This document shows positions 26,080 through 33,515 of a DNA stretch of 64,000 nt, piece after piece (position 1 is the first letter of the stretch; every line of letters begins with the position of its first letter). Both the position numbers and the translations under genes were made by a program. The DNA is from CAZYFH01 sp965249175 (GTDB lineage: Bacteria > Acidobacteriota > Vicinamibacteria > Vicinamibacterales > UBA8438), in contig OZ252227.1 of the NCBI GenBank assembly GCA_965249175.1, forward strand, positions 2,294,001-2,358,000. The letters run 5' to 3'. The notes below the pieces were generated by a model. It made no database searches and was not told the DNA's origin. It saw only the letters and a program-made list of their open reading frames with translations.

Positions 26080-26680
26080 GGGATGGGGAACCCCCTCGCT
26101 TTCAGGCGACGCCTTCAGGAGGCTTGCGATACGATGGCCGGCCATGCGCGACTACCGTCGGTCGGCCCATACGCTTCATGCGGTGCACTGTCATTTCGTC
26201 TTCTGCACGAAGTATCGGAAGCTGGTGCTGCGGGGCGATATCGGGCAGGCGGTCCGCAAGCAGATTCAGCAAATCTGTTGAGGGTCTGACATCGAGATCC
26301 TGCAGGGGCACGTGCGGCCGGATCATGTCCATCTGTTGCTGGGGCTCCCGCCGCACTTGTCCCCGAGTCGCGTGATGCAGGCGGTCAAAGGGAAGACGTC
26401 GCATCGATTGCTGTTGGATCACCGGCGGTTGAAGAAGACGTTCTGGGGACATCATCTGTGGGCTCGCGGGTACTTTTGTCGCGAGCAGCGGCAACGTGAC
26501 GGACGAGACGATCGCCGAGTACATCCGGTTGCAAGGGGAGGACCCGGCGGCCGATGAGCGCTTCCAGGTGTCGGAATGAGGGCGATGGAGCCGGCATCGT
26601 GCGGCGAGCCTTTAGTCGACTGTAGTCGAGGATGAATCCCCCGCCTTCAGGCGGGGGAGTTGGGCTCGCGTAGGTTCGTG
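26080..26680 (+). mobile_element. IS200/IS605-type element, decayed
   Basis: A Y1 transposase remnant followed at 26631-26660 by the hairpin CCCCCGCC-TTCA-GGCGGGGG, the typical right-end structure. At the left, about 26085-26130, CTTTCAGGCGACGCCTTCAG gives a possible left-end hairpin. The boundaries are approximate because these elements make no target duplication. Confidence 0.75.
26143..26579 (+). pseudogene. IS200/IS605 Y1 HUH transposase TnpA, broken
   Basis: Reads CHFVFCTKYRKLVLRGDIGQ, the HUH motif HVRPDHVHLLLGLPPHLSPS, then HHLWARGYF. A TGA interrupts it at 26279-26281, and a frameshift after GYF is needed to read on into GNVTDETIAEYIRLQGEDPA with the catalytic tyrosine. Two lesions make it inactive. 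Confidence 0.85.
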
Positions 26681-26681
26681 T

Positions 26682-26845
26682 TGCTCGGAACAAGTACGAG
26701 AACGCCCCTGTCTCCCTCTTCTCCGTGTTGAGTGCACTGACTATCGCTGCTCCCGCGCCCAGGAGCGCACCGATTGGGTCACCGGAAGCAAGGGTCCAGG
26801 CCGCACCGGAGGCGCTGAAACCAAAGGTGGCCAGCTTACGCCAAG
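26682..26845 (-). pseudogene. Fragment of a Gly/Ala-rich membrane-type protein
   Basis: The minus strand reads WRKLATFGFSASGAAWTLAS, GDPIGALLGAGAAIVSALNT and GAFSYLFRATR. This is a helical glycine-alanine segment followed by GAFSYLF, as seen at the C-terminus of some accessory-genome proteins of unknown function. It is cut by the IS605 element on one side and IS5 on the other. Confidence 0.4.
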
Positions 26846-27288
26846 CCTTGCGGGAAGCCGTCTTCGACGATGTGGCGAGCTTCGTGGCCGACGTCCGCAT
26901 CCGGGACGTCACGCCCCACGTGGCGCAAAAGGTCCGCTGGAGCGCGATCGATGGCCGGACCACGCGGCATGCGGGCTATCACATCAGTCAGCGGAAACGG
27001 AAACTCGTGGAACAGGTCTTTGGATGGATGAAGACCGTCGGGGGCTTGCGCACGCTCCGGCATCGCGGCGTCGCCCTCGTGGATTGGCAGCTCACCTTCG
27101 CCGCCGCGGCCTATAACATTGGTCCGGCTGCGGAAGCTGGAGGCGACGTGTCCCTGATCGCCGGACGCGCGTGTCGCCGGCCCCCTGATCGGGGCCAGCG
27201 CATAGCGGTGCGCACCGTCGTCGGTCGGTCGTTACTCGCATGATGCTTAGAGAACAGTCCGATTTACTCAGGTTCTTCAGCAGCCTGC
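26845..27288 (+). pseudogene. IS5-family transposase C-terminal fragment and right end
   Basis: The frame reads DVTPHVAQKVRWSAIDGRTT, YHISQRKRKLVEQVFGWMKT, VGGLRTLRHRG and LTFAAAAYNI. This includes the glutamate region of the IS5-type DDE domain (..KLVEQVFGW). The N-terminal half with both aspartates is missing. The right end of the element, GGTTCTTCAGCAGCCTG followed by CTAG, is at 27267-27288. Confidence 0.8.
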
Positions 27289-27356
27289 TAGACCCGATCC
27301 TGTTTCAGCGAGATACTGCGCCAGAGCCCACGTGGCCCTCGTCTCGGAAGCAGGAG

Positions 27357-28275
27357 GTGGTTGGGACGATACAACGTTGCCTCAGGACACGACTCCTCGT
27401 CGTCGCCGTCGCTCCCTGCGTCATGGTGTTCGCCTGGTCGAACGCCGTTGCAACAAGAGGTGGGTCACCTACATGTGTCGGTCATGAGCGGGACAGGACA
27501 CCCGGTCACCGACCTCACGCCCGAGGAGTTCGTGGTCACGGAGGACGGGGTTGCGTCCAAAGTGGTGTCGGCCCGGATCGGGACCGAGCCGATGAAGATC
27601 GCGGTGTTGGTGGACAACGGGGAGCGCACCAGGGCGTCCCGAGTCGCGCTCAATCCCATCCGTGACGGCGTGGCCGGGTTTGTCGAGACGTTGGCGCCGC
27701 AGCACCTCGTCAGCTTGCTTACCATCGGCGGTACGGTCCGACGGCGGGTTGATTTCACCGCCGATCGGGGCGAGTTGACCGACGCGGCGCACTCGATCTT
27801 TCCGGATCGTGGCCGGGGTGTGCGTATGCTCGACGGTCTCAAGGAGACGTGGGAGCGTCGGTTTGACGGCAATGAGGCTTGGCCCGTCTTCGTGATGGTC
27901 CTGACAGACGGCAGCGACACGAGTGCTTTCATGAACGACGACCGGTATCTCGACTTCGTTACCGTGCTACGACAGGCGGGCGTGATGATTCACACGGTTC
28001 AGATCACGACACGCGGAAGGAGTGCGATCACCGGCCGGGCGATCAACCTCGCTGAGAACACTGGGGGGCGGTACACGGCGATCGCGTCGCCGACGGCACT
28101 GGTCGATGAGCTGATCACCCTGGCGACGGACATGGACACCCTCTATGACGAGGGGTTGACGCGCTATCGCGTGGTCTACGAACGGCCGGATTCCGGTGGT
28201 GCCCGAGTCTCACTCAGCGTCACGCGTCCAGGCGTCGACGCACGGCTGTTCGGTGATCGACGATTGCCGCGGTAG
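27357..28275 (+). pseudogene. Secreted VWA-domain protein, frameshift after the signal peptide
   Basis: GTG 27357 after GAAGCAGGAG starts a signal peptide (LRTRLLVVAVAPCVMVFAWS). The expected cleavage region NAVA-QQEVGHLH is broken by one extra A near 27452, so the mature part reads in another frame: PVTDLTPEEFVVTEDGV, the VWA domain MKIAVLVDNGERTR, LLTIGG, MLDGLKETWERRFD and LTDGSDTS. VWA folds bind ligands through a metal site; the DxGxR form here is degenerate. The closest paralogue is on the minus strand at 51948. A sequencing error is possible. Confidence 0.75.
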
Positions 28276-28435
28276 TGGGCGGCGCTGGACGGGTATGAGA
28301 GGAGCTGGACTGCGAGCGCTCTTTCCGCAGGATGCACCAGTGCCGGGCTGGAGTGAGCAGTTCCAATCCCGCAATGTCCAATTACTCGATCGGACGTAGC
28401 AATTCAGTATCCGCGACGCCAGTACCACTCCGTTG

Positions 28436-28813
28436 CTAGCCTGACCGACGCCATTCGTCGGCAGTGAGCCGTTCCAATCGTTCGAAGTACGGCGCCTGCG
28501 GATTGACCGCAGGCTCGCCGCCTCGCCTGAGAAGGGCGTAGATGTGCTCGCTCAGGACCATGCCGATCGCATGAATCGCGTCATGTCGATCGAGCCCTCC
28601 GTCCAGGAGTCTCTCAAGTGCCTGGATGACGACGTGTTCACTGAGGGCGAGTTGGTTCTCCACGACAACGTGGATGATCGAGTGAAGTTGACGGCTCGGC
28701 AGTGAGACACGGCGACGACGATGGTACGCCGCGACCATGTCAATGCGTTCGGCTTCCGGAATCCCCAACCAGTCAGCTGCCACCGGTCCCACGTCAGGAT
28801 CGTATTTCCTCAT
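28436..28813 (-). CDS. DUF1841-like protein
   Basis: 125 aa, intact. MRKYDPDVGPVAADWLGIPE, ERIDMVAAYHRRRRVSLPS, IIHVVVENQLALSEHVVIQA, GLDRHDAIHAIGMVLSEHIY. The HAIH..VENQ and GLDRHDAIHAIG motifs match DUF1841-type proteins. Function unknown; the conserved His residues suggest a metal site. Bases 28276-28435 hold nothing recognised. Confidence 0.7.
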   Translation of the reverse strand: MRKYDPDVGPVAADWLGIPEAERIDMVAAYHRRRRVSLPSRQLHSIIHVVVENQLALSEHVVIQALERLLDGGLDRHDAIHAIGMVLSEHIYALLRRGGEPAVNPQAPYFERLERLTADEWRRSG

Positions 28814-28881
28814 GCAGCGCCACCTTGGGCAGGGTCTCGGAACACCCGCATGGGTCGCACGGATGGCACGCGCTCGGCGGG

Positions 28882-29961
28882 TCAGGCGGCCGTCCGATAG
28901 TAGTACTTCAACATCCCGCCGAGCCGTTGTCGACAGTGAATTGGGCCGTGCGCGTGTCCCGCCGTGACGAGGGGACGGATCAATCGGTTGTCCAGCCCTT
29001 GATGATTCCGTTCGTGGTGGTAGTGGTCCACGAACTCGCGCACCGCGTGGCGCGGCGAGCCTTCGCCGATGAGGACCAGCCGCTCGACGCAGGATTCCTT
29101 GATGGTGCGGACGAAGCGTTCGGCGAAGGCGTTCAAATTGGGCGAGCGCGCGGGCAGCCGGATCGGGGTCACGCCCGCGGCCGCGAGCGTGTCGCGGACG
29201 GCGTGGCTGAAGAGGGGGTCACGGTCGTGGATGAGCCACCGCGTGCCACGCAGAAACCCGTCCTCGGCATCGGTGACGTTCCGCGTGAGCTGGGTCACCC
29301 ACGGCCCATCCGGCTCGGCGCTGATGCCCGCGACGTGCACGCGGCGCGTGGCCAGCTCGATCAGCACGAGCACCGTGAACCGCGTCAGGCCGCGCGGCAG
29401 CCACACCTCCACCGTGAAGAAATCGGCGGCCGCCAGCACGTCCCAGTGAGCGGCCAGGAACTCCCGCCAGGTCGTCCGTTTCGTCCGGTCGGGTGCGGGC
29501 TCCAATCCATGGCGCCTGAGCACGTTGGCGATGGTGCCGCGCGCCACGTCATGCCCCAGATTCGCGAGTGCGCCACGGATCCGCGTATAGCCCCAGTCCC
29601 GATTCTCGGTGGCCATCTGAACGATCAACCGCCGGATCTTGTCCATCACCGGCGGACGACCGGGCCCGCGGCGATGGCTGCCGTCGTATTTCCGCGCGAT
29701 GAGGTGACGATGCCAGGCGAGCAGCGTGTCGGGGGTGACCAGTGTCTCCATTTCAACAAGCGCGCGCCGACCGAGGGTCTTGGCCTTCGCGGCCAAGCGA
29801 CGCCGCTGGGCGTCGGTGAAGCGGAGCCGGCGGGGGGCGAACTGTTCGCGCAGCACCCGATTCTCTTCCTGGAGGTAGTCGATGACGTCGCGTTGCTGCT
29901 GGTTGATCCAGCCGGCCACGGCGACGACGAGGAACTGCAGCGTTTGGGGAAGCGGGCACAT
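28882..29961 (-). CDS. Integrase-core (rve) transposase
   Basis: 359 aa from ATG 29961 (MCPLPQTLQFLVVAVAGW), with a longer alternative start at 30006. The N-terminal helix-turn-helix region RFTDAQRRRLAAKAKTLGRR is followed by TLLAWHRHLIARKYDGS and the integrase core: DFFTVEVWLPRGLTRFTVLV, WLIHDRDPLFSHAVRDTLAA, and NLNAFAERFVRTIKESCVER with the catalytic Glu. This single-ORF layout is common in Acidobacteria and related to IS3/IS481. I could not fix the element's ends with confidence. Confidence 0.85.
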   Translation of the reverse strand: MCPLPQTLQFLVVAVAGWINQQQRDVIDYLQEENRVLREQFAPRRLRFTDAQRRRLAAKAKTLGRRALVEMETLVTPDTLLAWHRHLIARKYDGSHRRGPGRPPVMDKIRRLIVQMATENRDWGYTRIRGALANLGHDVARGTIANVLRRHGLEPAPDRTKRTTWREFLAAHWDVLAAADFFTVEVWLPRGLTRFTVLVLIELATRRVHVAGISAEPDGPWVTQLTRNVTDAEDGFLRGTRWLIHDRDPLFSHAVRDTLAAAGVTPIRLPARSPNLNAFAERFVRTIKESCVERLVLIGEGSPRHAVREFVDHYHHERNHQGLDNRLIRPLVTAGHAHGPIHCRQRLGGMLKYYYRTAA

Positions 29962-30072
29962 AGTGGCCGAGCGTAGCAGAGGCCCGGCTCGCCGCCCCCG
30001 TCTCACCGACGGTTAGTGCCAGACCCGACCGTTGGACGACAGGAGGTGATCGGTCGTTCGAGTTTTTGGACC

Positions 30073-31452
30073 TTACGCGGTCGTCCGGCGATACGGCGGC
30101 GGTGCCGGCGCCTCCTCTTGCGGCGTTTTGTGCCGTACCGCCAGCCCCCGAAACGCGTCTGCAGCGTGGCTCGACCAGTCGTGCAGCGGCGTGTCCGTGA
30201 ACTCCTGCAACCGTTCGATGAACGTCTTCCGGTAGACCGTGAGCGCGTCGAGGCCCGCTCGGCATTTCTCCTCGTCAAACCAGCACCGCGGGAGCAGCAG
30301 GCGCACCGCGTCAATGCCGTCGTCGACACCGATGTCGCGCACGATCCTGAACGCGATCCCGTGACTCCGCGCCGTCTCGAGGCGGCTCTTCCCGGTGCCG
30401 AGCTCCCGGACGCGGATATCGTGCGGTGCCCAGTGCTCGCCGTAGACGTAGCCCTTGTCCCTGAGCACCTGCACGTAGTGTGGGAGGCCCTCGCCGCTGT
30501 GCTCGTAGTAGTCGATCAGGCGGACCGCGCCCGACGCGAGCGACTGGCTGAACCAGATCGCCGTGGCGTCGCCGATCCCCAACAAGTCCCAGTCCGTATC
30601 GACGGGCAACGCCGGGTCGTAGGGCACCCGCGTGATCCGCCCGTCCTTCCGGGCCGCCGCGAGCGGCGCCGTGTAGTAGGCGCCCTTGATGGCCGCGTCG
30701 GTCGAGAGGAACCACTCCTGGTCGAACTCTTCCTGGGTCATTAAGTGTTTGGTGATCAGGCCCCGGTCATCTTGCATCGCCTGGCGTAGCATCAGCGTGG
30801 CAGCGTCGGCTTCCGTGTCGAGGGACTCGTCGATGTTCTGCCAGACGGTGAACGCCGTCGGGTCGTCCTTCAGCGCCTCGTGCGTGCGATAGAGCTGGTT
30901 CCGGCCCTTGATGGTGCCGGCGAAGATGGCGTAGCCCAGGTGGTCAGCCAGCGCCTTCGAGATGACCTCCGAGAAGACGTTCGGTGGGTGCATCCCGTAT
31001 TCGTCGAATGAGACGCCCGAGAACGCGGGACCACGAAGCCGGTCGGGCTTGTCGGCGCCGAAGAGCTGCACCTTGCTCCCGTTCGGGTAGTCGATCCTCA
31101 GCTCGGCTTCGTTGAACCGGACGCCAGGGATCGGCGTCGCGAAGTACTTGGCCATGTCCCATGTCGTGAGCTTCGCCTGGCGGTATGTCGGGAGGACATG
31201 GGCGTAGAACCGGCCGCGGAGCAGTTCCGTCAGGTGCGCGACGGTCACGTCGGGCTTGAGATGGCGGAGGCGCGTCCGCTCCCAGGTGTCGTCGGTGGCG
31301 GCCCGTTGGTGATGGTTGATGATCGCGGTCGTCTTGCCGGCCCGGCGGTGCAGGACCAGACACGACCAGCGGTCGAGCGAGGCGTGGAACGGCTGCGCCC
31401 ACTGGCGGGGCTTGTACGGAATGCGCACTCGAGTGGCGGTCGCTACTCCCAT
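30073..31452 (-). CDS. Phage terminase large subunit
   Basis: 459 aa from ATG 31452, which overlaps the small-subunit gene by 10 bases. The ATPase domain has Walker A LHRRAGKT (near residue 30), Walker B SGVSFDEYGM and coupling motif FAGTIKG. The RNase H-like nuclease domain has DLLGIGDATAIWFSQ and HDWSSHAADAFRGLAVR with the last catalytic aspartate. It would cut and package concatemeric phage DNA. Intact, but no portal or capsid gene is adjacent, so it is a prophage remnant. Confidence 0.9.
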   Translation of the reverse strand: MGVATATRVRIPYKPRQWAQPFHASLDRWSCLVLHRRAGKTTAIINHHQRAATDDTWERTRLRHLKPDVTVAHLTELLRGRFYAHVLPTYRQAKLTTWDMAKYFATPIPGVRFNEAELRIDYPNGSKVQLFGADKPDRLRGPAFSGVSFDEYGMHPPNVFSEVISKALADHLGYAIFAGTIKGRNQLYRTHEALKDDPTAFTVWQNIDESLDTEADAATLMLRQAMQDDRGLITKHLMTQEEFDQEWFLSTDAAIKGAYYTAPLAAARKDGRITRVPYDPALPVDTDWDLLGIGDATAIWFSQSLASGAVRLIDYYEHSGEGLPHYVQVLRDKGYVYGEHWAPHDIRVRELGTGKSRLETARSHGIAFRIVRDIGVDDGIDAVRLLLPRCWFDEEKCRAGLDALTVYRKTFIERLQEFTDTPLHDWSSHAADAFRGLAVRHKTPQEEAPAPPPYRRTTA

Positions 31453-31673
31453 GAGAGCGTGATGCCCCCGGCGTGCTCGACCAGTTCCTTCGGTTTGCCG
31501 TAGGCGTAGGCCCACAGCATCGCCTCGACGGCCGGCGAGAGCTCCCCGGCCATCGCACGGGCCATCAGGTTCTTGCGGTAGGTGGAGTTGTCGACGATGG
31601 CCGCACAGATGGCCTTCGCCTCGGCGGTGGCTCTATTTGGGACACCCTTTTTCCGACCGGGGCCCGCGCCCAC
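31443..31673 (-). CDS. Phage terminase small subunit-like protein
   Basis: 76 aa: MGAGPGRKKGVPNRATAEAK, AICAAIVDNSTYRKNLMARA, AVEAMLWAYAYGKPKE. The GRKKGxPNRAT opening and the GKPKE tail are typical of small DNA-binding proteins directly upstream of terminase large subunits. The upstream sequence belongs to another gene fragment, so its 5' control region is probably lost. Confidence 0.75.
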   Translation of the reverse strand: MGAGPGRKKGVPNRATAEAKAICAAIVDNSTYRKNLMARAMAGELSPAVEAMLWAYAYGKPKELVEHAGGITLSWE

Positions 31674-31869
31674 GATACGTGCCCGTTAGCTCGTCGCCGT
31701 CTTGTTGGACGATCACGTTGGCGAGGTCGCCGCGGCCCGTGTCGAGCGTGATGGCAAACATCCAGCTTCCCGTGAGGCCCTCCGGGGCGGATGGGATCAG
31801 CAGCGCATAGGACCCCGCCACGGCCACGACGACCACGAGACCGAAGCGGAGGAAAGAAGGCAAGGTCAT
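31633..31869 (-). pseudogene. Secreted protein N-terminal fragment
   Basis: ATG 31869 begins a signal peptide (MTLPSFLRFGLVVVVAVAGS). The mature part starts GSWMFAITLDTGRGDLANVI and VQQDGDELTGTYRG, a lipocalin-like opening frequent in acidobacterial secreted proteins. Homology ends near TYRG (about 31685), where the terminase small-subunit sequence begins in another frame. A short junk tail leads to the stop. Confidence 0.6.
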
Positions 31870-31879
31870 GCGCGACACG

Positions 31880-32400
31880 CTCTGTATGGTCAGACGGCCG
31901 GGCAGTCAGATCGGTTGCGGCGATTCGGGAACACCGGGCTCCGCCACGTTTCCCGAAGCCAGTTGTAGACACACAGCGCGACGTCGCGGCACTCGGGTTC
32001 CCGAAGGGATGCACTTTGAGCAGCGCGTCATACGCATGCTGCGGCGTCCATCTCCCGAGCCGGGTGTGCCACACTTCCATCACCGGCCCGATCTTGGTGG
32101 GAGCTGGCGCACCGGCGAGGTCGTAGCGCCGCCACCCGTGCTTGTGGGCGGGGTTGATCAGGTAGGCCAGCAGCAGCACCTGCCACAGCGCCGGTCGCGG
32201 CGCCTGCGTGGCGACATCGTCGATGTAGCGCCACGCGGCGCGCAGGCCCGTGACCCGGCTGACTTCGTTGCGCCGCCTCGGCGTTGGACCCGTCCAGGCG
32301 CAGCGTCTCGGCGATGAACGCGTCGATGGAGTCGGTGGCGGCGGGCACGAGGAGACTCGACAAGGGAGAAAAACAAGCGAATATACCCGGGTCTGAACGG
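31880..32400 (-). pseudogene. Fic-like protein, fullest copy of family F, two frameshifts
   Basis: Pieced together from three frames. N-terminal: VPAATDSIDAFIAETLRLDG, resembling the helical region before Fic domains. Middle: AWRYIDDVATQAPRPALWQV, LINPAHKHGWRRYDLAGAPA, GPVMEVWHTRLGRWTPQHAY. Then DALLKVHPFGNPSAATSR, and after a shift VYNWLRETWRSPVFPNRRN. The HPFG..N..R stretch sits where Fic proteins carry HPFxDGNGR, but the GNGR core is not intact. Inferred Fic-like; it could be another all-helical phage protein. Confidence 0.5.
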
Positions 32401-33116
32401 AAGCCACCGCGCGCGTGCCACTGATCGGCCATTCCGCGTAAGATGGAGGTGTCTCAACTGGCCGTGCCGGAGGTTGGGGGTTGCTCGGGTATTCCGGGGA
32501 CTCGGGGCCTTCGGGGTCGGTTGGGGCAGCAATTCCAGCCTCGGTCATCACACCGGATTCCCGATTAACGACGTTACTGGGCTTCCCCCTGTGGTGCGTG
32601 CGCGCCGTGACTCCCGGCCGTGCGAGTGTGAGCCCGGGCCGGTTCGACGAAGTGTCGTGCGGGGGCGTTCCGCTATCAGTTGAAAACGGAACACCCCAGG
32701 GCGGGTAAGCCGCGCCTGTGATTGTGGGGCGAAAGTAGCCGGCCCTCAGCCAGGGTTTCTGGAACGCCGCCGTGAGGGGCACTTCTGGGCGCAGACGAAA
32801 TCGCCCTTCCGGCGGACGACGCGCCATTCGGCGCCCTCCTCGAAGAACTGCCGAATCATGCTCCGATGCCGGGCCGTGTCAGCGACCAGGACGAAGCCGC
32901 CGACGCGTGTCAGGGCCGGCAGCCGGCGCAGCGCGGATTGCCGCTCGGCGTTCGCTCGACCTGCGTGCGGTCGTGCAGGGGGGCGTCTGGTCGTCAGCAC
33001 TGTGTCTCGATTTGATACCCTCGGCCTGCTGTCTGTGACGGCCGTCGGATGTCCATCCTTATTAGTGGGACGAATTAGTGGGACGAAACTGAGTCATCCG
33101 GATTGCCCGTCGGGGC
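32401..33116. other. Low-content region with small doubtful frames
   Basis: The minus frame from 32548 (MTEAGIAAPTDPEGPESPEY, Pro-rich) and the minus frame 32746-33000 (VGGFVLVADTARHRSMIRQF, VVRRKGDFVCAQKCPS) look like phage-protein pieces but I recognise no family. A tandem TTAGTGGGACGAA repeat lies at 33060-33086. Confidence 0.3.
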
Positions 33117-33447
33117 GCACTACAATGACCCCCGTCACCGATGTCCCTTGCCCCCGGCGCCCAGCTCGGCCCCTATTCGATCACCGCTGAAATCGGCCGC
33201 GGTGGGATGGGCGTCGTGTTCTTGGCCCAAGACCCCCGCTTGAAGCGCCAGGTCGCGATCAAGCTCCTGCCACCCGACCTGACCCGCGACGAGACGGCCA
33301 AGCAGCGGTTCCTGCAGGAAGCCCAAGCGGCGTCGGCGCTGGATCATCCCAACATTTGCACGATCCACGAGATCAACGAGACAACCGACGGGCAGCTCTA
33401 CCTCGTGATGGCCCACTACGCGGGGGAGACGCTCAAGGAGCGGATCG
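33117..33447 (+). repeat. 331-bp exact duplication, copy 1 (copy 2 at 45004-45334)
   Basis: By eye the two 331-bp blocks are identical, from GCACTACAATGACCCCCGTC to CTCAAGGAGCGGATCG. The flanks differ completely on both sides. Each covers the start region and most of the N-lobe of a kinase gene. No inverted repeats or target duplications border it. Confidence 0.85.
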
Positions 33448-33515
33448 CGGGAGGGCCGTTGGCACTGGATGACGCCATCGACCGCCGCCGGAGTAGGCTC
33501 CTAGGATCCCCATGA
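33141..33515 (+). pseudogene. Ser/Thr kinase N-lobe fragment, longest form
   Basis: Starts MSLAPGAQLGPYSITAEIGR, glycine loop GRGGMGVVFLA, lysine in QVAIKLLP, alpha-C LQEAQAASALDHPNI, hinge LYLVMAHYAGETLKERI, then GGPLALDDAI and a frame into RRRSRLLGS. The kinase stops before the HRD loop. Its stop codon overlaps the ATG of the DUF5916 gene (ATGA), so ribosomes could pass from one to the other. Confidence 0.85.

Noticed and set aside
29069..29449. Plus-strand frames opposite the integrase-core transposase (28702-29976)
   Set aside because: Shadows of the minus-strand gene with no start signal or family features.
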